From positions 116,793,699-116,857,698 of the forward strand of contig OZ038380.1 in NCBI GenBank assembly GCA_964036045.1: a stretch of DNA of 64,000 nucleotides. The letters run 5' to 3'. This document shows positions 18,145 through 29,197 of the stretch, in pieces; the stretch's first letter is position 1, and each line of letters opens with the position of its first letter. The notes below the pieces were generated by a model. That model saw only the letters and a program-made list of their open reading frames with translations, was not told where the DNA came from and ran no database searches. Made by a program: the position numbers and the translations under genes. The stretch is from Eutreptiella sp. 'Long Island Sound 2002' (Eukaryota > Euglenozoa > Euglenophyceae > Eutreptiales > Eutreptiaceae).

Positions 18145-20097
18145 TGGGGGGGGGGGTTGACACATGGCTGAAGAGAAGTTGAGTATGGTCAAATAGAAGA
18201 TTGTAGAGGAAGAGCAGAAGTGTATGATGCAACGAATTCAACTAATTGGTCCAAAATTCTGCGAACTTCAGCACTCTGCACTGCCATTTACGTCTTTATT
18301 GGAAACTCTCATTGAGTGCGCATCTCCACCAGACATTCACCATCCAACTGCCATGCTCCTGCGATGCGGTGCTCAGGGCACAAATACACGTAAGGTTTGG
18401 GGGAAACCAATCCTATCCACCGACCCACACCACATTCAGTCCAGAGGTTTTTGTTGATCGTTGGCTTGTGAAGTCACATGAAGTGCACACCGTAGTAGTG
18501 GTATCTGCTGACGCCTCTGGTTTCGAGAAGGAATGCAGAAGTCCCGAACAGTGGGGGGGGGGGGGGTTGGGTTGGGTTGGGTTGGGTCAAGGCCTCACCT
18601 GGTCGCCTACCCACGGTCCGCGCCGCCTTCCCTGCCAGACCCGACTGGGCGGCCGTACCCGGGTGTCCGGTCACAAGGCCTGCCGGACTGTTGACCGCCC
18701 CCAGACCCCGCGGTGGCGCTCGCGGGCGGGAGATGCCGCCGTGCCTGTGTGTATGTGCCCTTGTGTGTCTGAGGGGGGGGGGAGGGCTGTGGCACACCTG
18801 CTTGCTCCATTGTTGTTCAGCGTTGGCGCACATGGGACGGGGAAGTGTGTGCCTGGTGCTCCAGGCCCCGGCAGGGAGGCTGGAGAGCCTGACGCTGAGC
18901 CCGTCGGGGGAGATGTGGGCCTGGGCTCGCAACCTCCACGTCACAAGGACATGCTACCCAACCACTCCACGACTGCCTATTGGCACGGGAAGGCGGTGGT
19001 ACGTGGCACGACTGGGGTCAGACCCGCACTCCTTGACTGCGTTAGGCACAGGTGGTGCTGCCTCGCGGGCTGGGTCCGGCTCCCACGGCCGAGGGCATAC
19101 CTTGGGCAGGTGGAGGGGCACCAGGGCGCAGAGTGTGCTTCCCTGCCCTGGGTGCCACCAGTGCTGGCTGTACTGGCTGCGGCGCTACAGCCCGCGTAGA
19201 TGAGGGGGCCCAGAGGGCACCACACCCGAATGGCCTCTCCGTTGAGGAAGGGGGGGGGGGGGTGCAGGGGTCGGCTGGTGGCTGTCTGGCCTCCAGGGGT
19301 CGCCCACAACTGCACTGGAGTGCACGGGGCTGTGCTGGCCTAGGCGTCTGTAATGAAGTTGGAGGGGCACGTGCACACCTGGAGGTTCCCTGGGCAGGCC
19401 GCTCAAGGGATACCCACAGCGGTCAAGCTGTGAGCCCTTCACAGCCTCCACTTTTTAGGCCCTGAGGGCGCCGACTCTGTGCACCCCTCCCATCGGGGGC
19501 GCAGGCGGGGGGGGGGGGGGTGTAGGGTGGTGGATGGGTCTACCTGTTCACTTGTGTGGGAGAGGAGGACCACCTGCTGGGTTACCATGCGGGTCCCAGA
19601 TCCCAACATACTCGTCGCTCGGCATCCGCTCCCTGAGGGACCTCGATCACCATGTGACGACCTGCAGTGAGGGTGCGAGGGCATGCTGGGGGAGGGGGGG
19701 GTGCTGGGCCTGCATTCAGTCCGCGCCCTTTCTGTTGGGGGGGGGTGGGGGCAGCAAAAGGTCTGCTCCCCTGTTTCCTGGTCCCCAAGGGGAACCAGCC
19801 CACGGCCTGCACCCTCGCTTTGTGGTGGCTGAAATTTGGGCCGACAGAGCGGGGGGGGGGGGGGGGGGGCTGTCAGCCGACTGTCAGCAATTGCATGCGG
19901 TCGGGGCAAGATAGGGAAAAACTATTAGCTGCCAGAAAAGCACAAATCCCATTCAGGAGGGGTAGGGAATGCAAAAAACTCTGAACTCGGGGCAGTAGAA
20001 ATGAAATTTGGCAGGTGGAGTTCAAGTCAAGGACAAACAAAAGCATAAGTGTATCATCATGCGGAAATGGCTGAGGCCAGGAGGAGGGGGGGGGGGG
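18145..20097 (+). repeat. GC-rich tract with many long G homopolymers on the plus strand
   Basis: G runs of 9-19 bases occur at 18145-18156, 18553-18566, 18772-18782, 19250-19262, 19507-19520, 19737-19745, 19851-19869 and 20086-20097. None of comparable length is seen as C runs here. All six frames are fairly open because of base composition, so long frames such as 18246-19199 are not called as genes. Confidence 0.7.
18553..18587 (+). repeat. G14 followed by four TTGGG units
   Basis: A 14-base G run followed directly by four TTGGG units. The geometry (four or more G3 runs with 2-base loops) satisfies the usual G-quadruplex rule. It is a short microsatellite, not a telomere. Confidence 0.8.
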
Positions 20098-21887
20098 TCT
20101 GCTAACAGGTGAGGATCTGTGTGCAAGACTGAGCTGTCTTAAGCAGAAGCAGGGTTGGAACTGTGATCCCAGATCTCATGAATGGTCAATGTGGTAAACA
20201 GACAGACGTCGTGGCTCATTAAAACCATACAATACAACAGGTTTTTTTTCATTTAATGGAGACCTGATCCCTACGTGCGGTCGTGGTGTATGATGGTGAG
20301 ATCTGATTTGATGATGCGTGCATGTCAAATAAGTTGGTGGTGCTCAGTTTTCCTTCAGCGCCATCGTTGTTTGATTCGGATGTACACACTGACATACGCT
20401 CTTGCTTTCGTTTTTGCACCTGATTCGTTCTCAGACATCCTTTGAGAGATCGTAGCTTCGGGTGTCCGACCTTGTCTCTTCGTTTCTTCGCTAGTTTTGC
20501 TGGTTCATGCTTTTTCTTTTCGTTTTGTGTATTGTCTCACAGGCAATGGCGAGAGCTGGAGTCCTGAAGTAAGTTAACAATGGTAAAACATGAACAAAGC
20601 AGACAAACATGCGCACCAAATCGATTGGTTCCAAGAGCTTTGTTCAAGCTTCAAATGGAAGGCAAGCGAACCAAAGACCACCATACTTTTAAACATGTTA
20701 GTCAAGAACGCCTCTGTGGCGTGCTACAATCAAGGGCAAGCATGAGGATGATGTTGCCGTCATTGAGTACATGAAAGGGAACCCCCATCCACCCACCCAC
20801 CCACCCACCGCTTCAAGCTGATGGTGTTGCGCAGACCTCTGGTGTCTTTGGGATAAGGGACACCATGCGCCCTGTGGCTCACAGTTGCCATTGTCGTGTT
20901 CGTGTTTTTCAAGGCCCGGGCAGAGCTTGGGTAAAGAGGGGGCGGGGGGTCACTCACCTGCAACCAGCGCCTGACGCGCATATGATGGGTACCGCAATGC
21001 AAACACAGACCACTAGAACACAAGATACATACTTTCTTGTGCTCCTGCACTGCAAAGAACTTGCACACGTCGTTGCCGCTGGCTCTGCTCCACTTTTTGC
21101 CCTCAGCTCTTGCAAGTTTCTTGTAAGCTGGGCAAATAACACAAAGCAGTGGACACTCACCAATATCAACAAATGAATTTGACCACTGGTTACGCAGTTG
21201 CCTTAGCCTCGCTTGCTCGCGTACTGAATATCTTATTTATTGGGGGACGTCAGCCCCAGAACAAGTTGATGCGGTTAAGAACATTCAGAATATCTTATTT
21301 GTAGGCCTTGTTTCTCTCCCATTTTCCACATCTGGTTGCAACACAGGAAGCTGTGGGAATTTTGGGTCAAAATTGTGCTCCTCTTCTGGTGTGGACATCT
21401 TACCCCTCCATGGCATGAAAATTACCCCTTGCTGTTGCGAGCAGATTCCCAAGACCACAAACCAGTATTGAAATCGCATCATATCCAAAGAGCTTTTCCC
21501 ACAGCCCACCTGTGGAGCTTCAGCCATGTCTCCCAAGGATCCTGATATTGTGGTGCTCAGTTCCAAGCCGTCATTGGGTCCAGCCGGCACGAACCCATTT
21601 TTTTCGGCAGTTCTGAGTTGCCTGGCAAAAAACAACTCCATTTCAGCTGGATCTGGAAAGCCAAAAAAAATTGCTCCGCCACTACAGCTACGATGTTCTT
21701 GCGGGTGCACGTAGGCACCGTCTACAGACCATGGGGTCCGAACCCACAGGGCTTCGGTTTAGTAGGGTGACAAGGGGAGGGAGGGGGACCGCTGGCGTGT
21801 CTCGTTTTCCAATGAAGGCAGTTCCTCCATAGCAACTAGCCCATCAAATGATTAGAACTGCGTGTTGGGTGGGTCAAGCAGGCGAGT
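20098..21887. other. Intergenic up to the first satellite block
   Basis: About 1.8 kb without a recognised gene. A CCCA microsatellite (five units) lies at 20787-20809. The word GAATATCTTATTT occurs at 21226 and 21288. A 141-codon minus frame at 21285-21710 has mixed, protein-like composition (MELFFARQLRTAEKNGFV) and could be an exon, but no motif supports it. Confidence 0.35.
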
Positions 21888-22547
21888 AAAAACACATTTC
21901 ACCCGGGATAAACACCTCAAACCCATTTTCAACTGCCGCCATACCATGAGAACACATTTCACACCGTGCCAACACCTCAAAACACCTTTTTAACTGCCCC
22001 CATGCCCTCAAAACACAATTCACCCAATGCCAACATCTCAAACCCTCTTTTCAACTGCCCCCATGCCCTCAAAACGCATTTCACACCCAGTGCCAACACC
22101 TCAAACCCCCTTTTGAACTGACCCCATGCCCTCAAAACATATTTCACCCAGTGCCAACACCTCAAACCCCTCTTTCAACTGCCCCCATGCCGTCAACACA
22201 TATTTCACCCAGTGTGAACACCTCGAACCCCCCTTTGAACTGCCCCCATGCCCTCAAAACATATGTCACCTAGTGCCAACAACTCAAACCCCCTTTTCAA
22301 CTGCCCCCATGCCCTCAAAACATATTTCACCCACCGCCAACACCTCAAACCCCCTTTTCAACTCCACCCATGCCCTCAAAACACATTTCACCCAGGAACA
22401 ACACCTCAAACCCCCTTTTCAACTGCCCCCATGCCCTCAAAACATATTTCACACAGTGCCAACACCTCAAACCCCCTTTTCAATTGCCCCAATGCCCTCA
22501 AAACATATTTCACCCAGTGCCAACAACTCAAACCCTCTTTTCAAGTA
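21888..22547 (+). repeat. 61-bp satellite, block 1 (about 11 copies)
   Basis: Tandem copies of the same monomer as the large array at the right: CAACACCTCAAACCCCC, TTTTCAACTGCCCCC, ATGCCCTCAAAACA, TATTTCAC and a variable CCAGTGC or ACAGTGC. The first copies are the most divergent. The block ends abruptly inside a monomer, at TTTTCAA, where unit A begins. Confidence 0.95.
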
Positions 22548-22755
22548 AGCTGCGGATTTGCGTGATCGCGGGTGCGCGGACTTCTGCGAGCTTTGAAGTT
22601 CTGGCTTTATTTTTACAATTTTACGGAGAAATTTCTGTTCTGATTGTTTTTCTTACCCAAATTGGAATATCGTATTTGTTGGATTTAGTTTCTTCCAGAT
22701 CGCCGCATTTTGGTTTTTACCTGTTCCAAAACTCGTCTACAGACTTGGTTTGGCG

Positions 22756-23674
22756 ATGATTGGTAAATCGTCGTATAATGGTGATTGCGAGCAAGTGCGT
22801 GAGGTAGTTGTTCAAGATGTGCAGACTCAAATTTTAGGGAGATTGTTGGAACGTGAAACAGAGCGATTGGAGGTGGATAAGGTTGGTGATGTGAGGTTGG
22901 TTTTAGTTCCCAGGACAATACGTATTGATTTTGCAATACAGGTGGATACTGTTGAACTTGATGAGTTGTGGTATAAGTGTATGGAGCAACGTGCTATGTA
23001 CATGCTTGAATATGACAACTTTGATGATTTCAATGTTGATGATTGGTGGTATGCTGTGCAGAGTGCAGAAGATGTAGACAATTTGTGGCGTTTAGACCCT
23101 ATGTGGGCGGCTAAGGTGTTCCAGGTTGAGTTGAACTCTCCACGTTTGTGTCGGAAATCTTTTGTGCGTCCTCGTTACTTGGCACATATGTCTAGCGCAC
23201 AAGCTGTTGAATGTGGTCTTGGTCTTTTTTGCGTTGAGTGTGCTGGCCAGTGTACAGATGATGAAGCAATAGATATTAAAGTCCGCTTTTACGACGAAAA
23301 AGGATATGATGAGACGCCTTCACCGGTTACTGGCTCAAGGGTTATATCAAGGTAGCGCTCATAGAAGGCAAAAACGCAGGTCTCGTAATAAACGCACACA
23401 GTTCCGGAGATTTGAAAATACCTCTAGTTCAAGTAATCATGATTTGGATTGTGATGATTGGGATTCATGGTGCGAGAAGATGTCTCAGAGATTCATATAT
23501 TGGAAGTGTTTAGATAACTCACAGTTATCCAGTGTATTGAATGACGATGATATGGTGTTTGTCTTTAATTATGTAGACGATTGGAATGTGAACCGGTCTT
23601 TAGAATGTTGGTTGGCGAACAAACAAGACACTTCCGCTTGGAAACGCCAGTTTTTAATGTTTGAGGAGGTGTAA
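22756..23674 (+). pseudogene. Unknown acidic protein gene, copy A (frameshifted)
   Basis: The ATG at 22756 opens MIGKSSYNGDCEQVREVVV. The frame is clean to about 23330, where one extra base (AAGGG against AACG in copy B) shifts it into a stop at 23353-23355; the continuation in the next frame reaches a stop at 23672-23674. The undamaged product would be about 305 residues: acidic, Trp-rich, with FDDFNVDDWWYAVQSAEDV, a Cys cluster (CGLGLFCVECAGQC), a basic patch (RRQKRRSRNKRTQFRRF), and an acidic tail ending FLMFEEV. I do not recognise the family. The Cys cluster might bind zinc. The last 147 bases lie inside the first copy of the 624-bp duplication. Confidence 0.65.
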
Positions 23675-24151
23675 AGGATTTTACGTCGTTTGTTGCTGCT
23701 GTTGGCTCTGTGTGATCGGGTCTGTTTCTGTGGGCCCTACAGGATGATTGCTGGGCACTGCTGACGATTCTCCTATTGGTGAATTTATGTGCTGATACGG
23801 ACGTGTCCATCTTTAAGCTGCCGTGCCCGCTGGAGTCCTTGGAGCTACTTCTAGACTGCGATTGATCAGCTGTGGCGTGCCGAAGTCGAAGTTAAGACGA
23901 CGTGGCATCCTTCGTAGCATTTGCGAGCTGATGGTTGCGGCATGCACTGGTGGCTTGGCGTTCTGCCAATGTTTACCTGTCGGGTACTTCTTTCTGATCC
24001 ATTTCTTTCTTTGATGAAAGTGTTGTGTCTGCAAGATCTGAAGCAATGCCAAGTTCCGGGAAGGAGAATTGGTTGCAAGAAGTTGCTCTGCCATGTCATT
24101 TGATCAGCTCTATACCCGACTTGGGCGACATCTGTTCTAGAGCTGCATATA
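23528..24151 (+). repeat. 624-bp tandem duplication in unit A, copy 1
   Basis: Starts TCCAGTGTATTGAATGACG within the 3' end of the unknown gene and ends at AGCTGCATATA. It is followed without gap by copy 2 (24152-24775). Unit B has the same pair, so the tandem duplication is older than the 6.4-kb duplication. Confidence 0.9.
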
Positions 24152-24775
24152 TCCAGTGTATTGAATGACGATGATATGGTGTTTGTCTTTAATTATGTAG
24201 ACGATTGGAATGTGCACCGGTTTTTAGAATGTTGGTTGGCGATCAGACATGACCCTTCCGCCTGGATACGCCAGTTTTTAATGTTAGAGGAGGTGTAAAG
24301 GATTTTACGTCGTTTGTTGCTGCTGTTGGCTCTGTGTGATCGGGTCTGTTTCTGTGGGCCCGGCAAGATGATTGCTGGGCAGTGCTGACGATTCTCCTTT
24401 TGGTGAATTTATGTGCTGATGCGGACGTGTCCATCTTTAAGCTGTCGTGCCCGCTGGAGTCCTTGGAGCTACTTCTGGACTGCGATTGATCAGCTGTGGA
24501 GTGCCGAAGTCGGAGTTGAGATGACGTGGCAACCTTCGTAGTATTTGCGAGCTGATGGTTGCGGCATGCACTGGTCGTTTGGCGTTCTGCCAATGTTTAC
24601 CTGTCGGGTACTTCTTTGTGATCTATTTCTTTATTTGATGGGAGTGTTGTGTCTGCAAGATGTGAAGCAAGGCCAAGTTTTGGGAAGGAGATTTGGTTGC
24701 AAGAATGTGCTCTGCCATGTCATTTGATCAGCTCTATACCCGACTTGGGCGGCATCTGTTCTAGAGCTGCATATA
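24152..24775 (+). repeat. 624-bp tandem duplication in unit A, copy 2
   Basis: Same length as copy 1 and closely similar. It repeats the last 147 bases of the unknown gene without its start, so that piece is a gene fragment. A minus frame (24243-24593) is open across most of it. Confidence 0.9.
24243..24593 (-). other. Antisense open frame kept in three of four 624-bp copies
   Basis: 116 codons, MAERQTTSACRNHQLANTT, then Ser/Thr/Lys/Arg-rich sequence with SQSRSSSKDSSGH and TAATNDVKSFTPP. Equivalent frames are open at 30006-30410 (134 codons) and 30665-31033 (122 codons) and broken in the first copy of unit A (only 23565-23810 remains). The last part is antisense to the end of the unknown acidic protein gene, so openness may be a by-product of that gene's codons. 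No family recognised. Confidence 0.25.
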
Positions 24776-24805
24776 TTTGGTGAAGGCCGGCAAGCTCTGG
24801 CCGCA

Positions 24806-24903
24806 ACAGCTGATTTGCATTTGCATGGCAACAAGGGCCAGTCCTCCATTTTGACCTAGCTCTTGGTCTGCATCGCATATGTGGTGCATATGTGGTGCAG
24901 CAG
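24806..24903 (+). repeat. 98-bp direct repeat left of the pyruvyl transferase gene (unit A)
   Basis: Begins ACAGCTGATTTGCATTTGC, contains CAACAAGGGCCAGTCCTCC and CCTAGCTCTTGG, and ends with doubled CATATGTGGTG words just before the likely start codon. It recurs at 27427-27509 on the far side of the gene, 2.6 kb away, in the same orientation. Confidence 0.85.
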
Positions 24904-24911
24904 CAAACACC

Positions 24912-26479
24912 ATGAAACAAGTCATTGACAAGCATCCAGTGCACCCTGAGGCTTACATGGACAAGGCACAGAAAGCTGTTGAAGACCTCAAAAACGAATT
25001 AATTGTGGTGCCAATGTTTCTCCATTGGTGGATTTCAGGATCGATGTTCGCACTTGCAGCAAAATCTTTCATATTATCCTCAATGAGGCTGTTCAAGAGG
25101 CGACATGGATTGGTGTCCTTTTCACCATCTTGGGACAATATCTCTACAGCAGAGCATGCTTGACGCCAAAGGCCCAACGTGCAGCAGGCGGCCTGATGTG
25201 TCTCTTTGCTGTTCTATGGCTACACCACAAACCAGATTTTCATGTGTCAAGTGTGGTTCATCACATGAAGTGGTATGCGGATCACTACCGTGATGGAGGT
25301 ATTGGGCTGCCGACGCCTCTGGCTCTGAGTCCGGTGAGTTATGCTCCTGCTCCAGCTACTTCTGAGGACCTTGTGCCTCCTGCCTTTGCTCCTTCAAGTG
25401 CAACATCACAAGATTTTCAACATCGCCAATGTGTTGCCACAAATGCGTCTGTTCTGCTTTATTGTGCAATGGGGAGGCACAATTTGGGAGATATGCTCAT
25501 GCCCCACATTTTGGGATGGCTGCTCAAAAGGCATTGTGGGTACACGGCGGGTCAGTTCCATCATGCTGATGTTCTCAGACAGAACATGTCCCGCCTTGGG
25601 GGTCACATCTTTGATAGCACTTCTTCCTCTTTTGCGGATGGATTCCAAACACCAATAAATGTGTTGCACTGTTGGAGTGAGGTAACTAGTTGCATGTTGC
25701 CGACAGCCAAATCGTTTTTTCTAGCCACGGTAAGCGTGCCTAAAGGCTTGAATGAGGCCTTTGGTCAGTCTCCAGTGTATTTGGCCCCCAACACGCTGTT
25801 TGCTCGACCACTCGCAGTAATTGCCAATGCTATCGGTGGTTCTGTGGGCGCAGACCTGTCGAATAGGTTGCAAACGTATGACTATGTTAGTTTCCGAAAT
25901 TCCGTCGGAAAATCCCTTCTCCAAACACTTCGTGATGGTGCCATCATTCCAGACACTGTGGTGATGTTGAAACGAATCTTTCGGAAGGAAATTGACGCTG
26001 AGGTTGCGTCACCTGCTGTGCAAGAGATTATGTCATCAACTGGTGGGAAGTACATGGCTGTGCATTGCAAAACGAGGGCCATTACAGACGACATAGCTGT
26101 TCAGCTTGCTGAGACATTGTCAGTAGTGTCAGCACCCCAGTTTGATCTATCCATTGTATTCCTTGGAGCTGGGGCTGCACCAAAACATGATTCCATCAAG
26201 GCGTTGCGCAAAGTGGGAGAAACGATAAAAGGTACTCCTGTGCATTATTTTGATGAGCTGAACATTTGGCGCATTTGCGCCCTGATTTCAAGGGCCAGCA
26301 TGGTGGTGAGCTCAAGCCTGCATGTCCGCATTGTTAGTTGGTCTTTCTCGCGACCTCGTGCCACAATTTTCACTGCATTTAAGCATAATGCCTTGATCAA
26401 CAGCTGGGATCATGGATTGTTGCCAAATTTGTCTCTGCGTGGCTCTCCAAGGCCATCAGCAATGCCCTCACGGTCATGA
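24912..26479 (+). pseudogene. Polysaccharide pyruvyl transferase-like gene, copy A (N-terminal frameshift)
   Basis: Likely start ATG at 24912 (an in-frame ATG also exists at 24879). Compared with copy B, 10 bases are missing near 25076, which shifts the frame and ends it at 25161-25163; the rest is open from about 25080 to 26479. The catalytic-type region is intact: LLYCAMGRHNLGDMLMPHI (the N-terminal GxxNxGD motif), YDYVSFRNSVGKSLL, PDTVVML, KYMAVHCK, VFLGAGAAPKHDS and the C-terminal VVSSSLHVRIVSWSFSRPR, matching the polysaccharide pyruvyl transferase family (GT-B-like fold). Family members transfer pyruvate from phosphoenolpyruvate to sugars or do related glycosyl chemistry; the substrate here is unknown. 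Hydrophobic stretches near the N terminus suggest membrane anchoring. A late start could still give a 484-codon product. Confidence 0.75.
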
Positions 26480-26818
26480 ATCATTAATGTCAAGACCAGA
26501 ACACCACAGAAAAAGTCCTGGACCTGTATGAAAAGTCATTTCTCTCATGGGCAGCAAAGCTTAGATGACCTTGTAACGACCTCTCCAAATTGGCCGGGTG
26601 GCTGTCAACGGGCAATGGTGCGTGCAGTGCACTCAAAGCATGAGAAATTAGAACACGAACAAAGGCCACTCAGCCGCGCGGCTATTCTGTTTTGAGAGTA
26701 TTGCAAAGAATGCGGAGTGGGCAACCCCACGAGTGTCCCAGCCAGGTAAATGTCATGCAAGCATGTGGAAACAAACATGTCCCATGACTCCCCCACCAGT
26801 TGGCAGGGGTGGGAGACA

Positions 26819-27184
26819 TTAGATACCCCATCTGTCAGTGTGTTTATGTACCACTGGTTTCCACCACTGCCCTGGGTAGTTCATGAGTTGTTCCACATCC
26901 TGGTCATTCTCGACTGCGGCCATTCTGGACAAACGGTGGTGTGCACACACTTTTATTTCATTTGGTACGTATGATGCTATCATTTGTTTGGCATTGGGCG
27001 GTGCGATCATGCTCTGGGTCGACGGTGGGTGCGGCCACCCCGCCTCTACTAACCACACAGGTCCCTTTTTTCGTATCAAGCTAGGGCCCTGCACGTCACA
27101 GAGCCTTGCTCCCAGAAGATCTGTTACAGTGCCCCACTGCTCTAGCTTAGCTTCTTGCCTGGGTGGGTTGCGTTGGTCCCTCAT
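26819..27184 (-). CDS. Conserved hypothetical antisense frame, unit A
   Basis: 121 codons, starting MRDQRNPPRQEAKLEQWG and ending VVHKHTDRWGI. The same frame with the same ends and about ten changed residues is open in unit B (33269-33634). Segments such as GARLCDVQGPSLIRKKGPVW and NDQDVEQLMNYPGQWW look protein-like. It lies downstream of the pyruvyl transferase gene and points toward it. I do not recognise it; retention of length in both copies is the only argument for coding, and recent duplication weakens that. Confidence 0.3.
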   Translation of the reverse strand: MRDQRNPPRQEAKLEQWGTVTDLLGARLCDVQGPSLIRKKGPVWLVEAGWPHPPSTQSMIAPPNAKQMIASYVPNEIKVCAHHRLSRMAAVENDQDVEQLMNYPGQWWKPVVHKHTDRWGI

Positions 27185-27426
27185 GGGACCCCAGGCAACT
27201 CACCCACAACTGACCTCTGAGGCTGAACGACAGCTGCTTGTTAAGGTTATGGCTTGCATTCCGCACGTGGACGGCCAAATTAAACAGATCTGCTGCGCTG
27301 CGTCGCTGCAGATACTGGCATGCAGTTTTGGGCTGGTTTTCATTGCATTTTCCCTTTCTTTAAGGCCAGCTTTCTGCGCACGGGAGCTGGCGTTTGCAGC
27401 CCTGCACATGATACAGTATCGCCCTC

Positions 27427-27509
27427 ACAGCTGATTTGCATTTGCATGGCAACAAGGGCCAGTCCTCCGTTTTGACCTAGCTCTTGGACTGCATATGTGA
27501 TGCAGCAGG
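27427..27509 (+). repeat. Direct repeat right of the pyruvyl transferase gene (unit A)
   Basis: Second copy of the 24806-24903 repeat, with a deletion of about 14 bases in the CATATGTGGTG part. Unit B's counterpart (33877-33973) lacks this deletion. Confidence 0.85.
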
Positions 27510-28362
27510 CATGTGTGCTTTCATCTGTTGGCAAAGCATGTTACATCCGCGTTCTTGCTCTCCCTTCTTTGTTTTCATTTGCCTGAACTTTCTCCCTGGT
27601 CTTGTTTGTCAGATCTGCCAGTCTTGGTAGTTACTATAACTGCTTATATACCTTTAGGGGCTTGACTGTGGCCAGTACATTTAGGTACTGTGAGTGAAAG
27701 CGTATGCTCTGTGGGAAGGGAGCTGAGCCACTCTTTGTCCGGCTGATGCCACTGCTGAGGCAGAGACCGGACGGAGCCTTTGTGCGTCAGGGGTTAGGTC
27801 CACGTGCTGAGTCCCTCAAATTGGACCCTCTGTACATTGTACAGAGAGTGTATATTCAAACTGCTTAGGTGGGACGCTCCCAGGGTACTGGCTACTGTAA
27901 GACAACCCCTGGATCTTGTGTCCTGCAGGGGTAGGTACAGTAAGGGGTCTCTTTCGTTGTGATGTTATCTGTGTTGTTTTTTTTGTAGCAGTCAGACCTC
28001 TTTTTGGTTAGCAGTACCAGTAGGAACCCTGGACACTAATCATCAGGGATTCGAACAAAAAGGAGAGACACCATAGACTCTGGCCACCGTAGTCTCCCCA
28101 TAAACGTTTGAGTCCATAAGCGGATTAGATACAGGGCTTGGCAAGTGTAAGACAACAAAATAGGCTCCAGCCAAAGCGTAGAACCAATGAGGGTTCACCA
28201 AACAGGTCCATCTGAAGGCAAGGGTCCAAACAAAGTTGTCGAACGCAAGCCAAGGGAAACTAACCCATACAGGTAGCTAACAATCCGCGACTAGGTCTTG
28301 TTGAGATACTAGTGTTGTATTATAAAACAGTCTCGGTCTGGTTTGGAATAATAAAAAAAAAA
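27510..28362. other. 3' tail of unit A, no protein gene
   Basis: About 850 bases conserved in unit B. Contains a 19-base odd palindrome CTCTGTACATTGTACAGAG at 27828-27846, a T-rich run (27974-27986), tRNA-promoter-like boxes on the minus strand (28046-28086), and the terminal A-rich run. Confidence 0.6.
28046..28097 (-). ncRNA. tRNA-like A and B boxes (possible SINE head), unit A
   Basis: On the minus strand, TGGCCAGAGTCTATGG (28086-28071) resembles an RNA polymerase III A box of Leu/Ser tRNAs and TGTTCGAATCCC (28057-28046) matches a B box. Spacing from A-box start to B-box end is about 41 bases, shorter than in a full tRNA, so this would be a tRNA-derived element, not a tRNA gene. Unit B keeps both boxes (34549-34534 and 34520-34509). 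Confidence 0.35.
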
Positions 28363-28988
28363 CCCTTTTCAACTGACCCCATGCCCTCAAAACACATTTC
28401 ACCCAATGCCAACACCTCAAACGACCTTTGCAATTGCCCCCATGCCCTCAAAACAAATTTCACACGGTGCCAACAGCTCAAACCCCCTTTGCAATTGCCC
28501 CCATGCCCTCAAAACATATTTCACACGGTGCCAACAGCTCAAACCCCCTTTGCAATTGCCCCCATGTTCTCAAAACACATTTCACTCAATGCCAACACCT
28601 CAAACCTCTTTTCAACTGCCCCCATGCCCTCAAAACACATTTCAGCCAATGCCAACACCTTAAACCCCCTTTTCAACTGCCCCCATACCCTCAAAACATA
28701 ATTCACACGGTGCCAACAACTCAAACCCCCTTTGCAATTGCCCCCATGCCCTCAAAACACATTTCACCCAATGACAACACCTCAAACCCCCTTTTCAACT
28801 GCCCCCATGCCCTCAAGCCATATTTCACCCACCAGTGCCAACACCTCAAACCCCTATTCAACTCCCCCCATGCCCTCAAAACATATTTCACCCTGTGCCA
28901 ACACCTCCAAACCCCCTTTCAACTGCCCCCACGACCTCAAAACACATTTCACCCAATGCCAACACCTCAAACCCCCTTTTCAACAACT
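28363..28988 (+). repeat. 61-bp satellite, block 2 (about 10 copies)
   Basis: Separates units A and B. It starts CCCTTTTCAACTGACCCC straight after unit A's A-rich run and ends CCCCCTTTTCAAC straight before unit B. Three adjacent monomers share the GCAATTGCCCCC variant, evidence of local amplification. Confidence 0.95.
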
Positions 28989-29197
28989 AAGCTGCGGATT
29001 TGCGTGATCGCGGGTGCTCGGACTTCTGCGAGCTTTGAAGTTCTGGCTTTATTTTTACGATTTTACGGAGAAATTTCTGTTCTGATTGTTTTTCTTACCC
29101 AAATTCGAATATCGTATTTGTTGGATTTGGTTTTATCCAGATTGCCGCATTTTGGTTTTTACCTGTTCCAAAATTCGTCTACAGACTTGGTTCGGTG

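Larger units (their letters stand above)
22548..28362 (+). repeat. Segmental duplication unit A (5.8 kb)
   Basis: Aligns end to end with unit B (28989-34821), offset 6441 at the left end, clearly above 90% alike. It begins AAGCTGCGGATTTGCG directly after satellite and ends in an A-rich run (AATAATAAAAAAAAAA) directly before satellite. Contents in order: unknown 305-residue gene, 624-bp tandem duplication, pyruvyl transferase-like gene between direct repeats, conserved antisense frame, tRNA-promoter-like tail. Confidence 0.95.

Noticed and set aside
18246-19199. 317-codon plus frame and an overlapping 208-codon frame
   Set aside because: GC-rich, G-homopolymer-containing sequence with several frames open at once. 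No domain and no codon pattern favouring one frame.
21285-21710. 141-codon minus frame
   Set aside because: Protein-like composition but no motif, homology cue or conservation within the window to support a gene.
21748-21758. B-box-like GGTCCGAACCC
   Set aside because: One mismatch to the consensus and no acceptable A box at a suitable distance, so no tRNA gene is called.
22541-22556. Spliced-leader relic at the left border of unit A (TTTTCAAG)
   Set aside because: It is the normal satellite word TTTTCAAC with one change. The diagnostic part of the dinoflagellate leader is absent.
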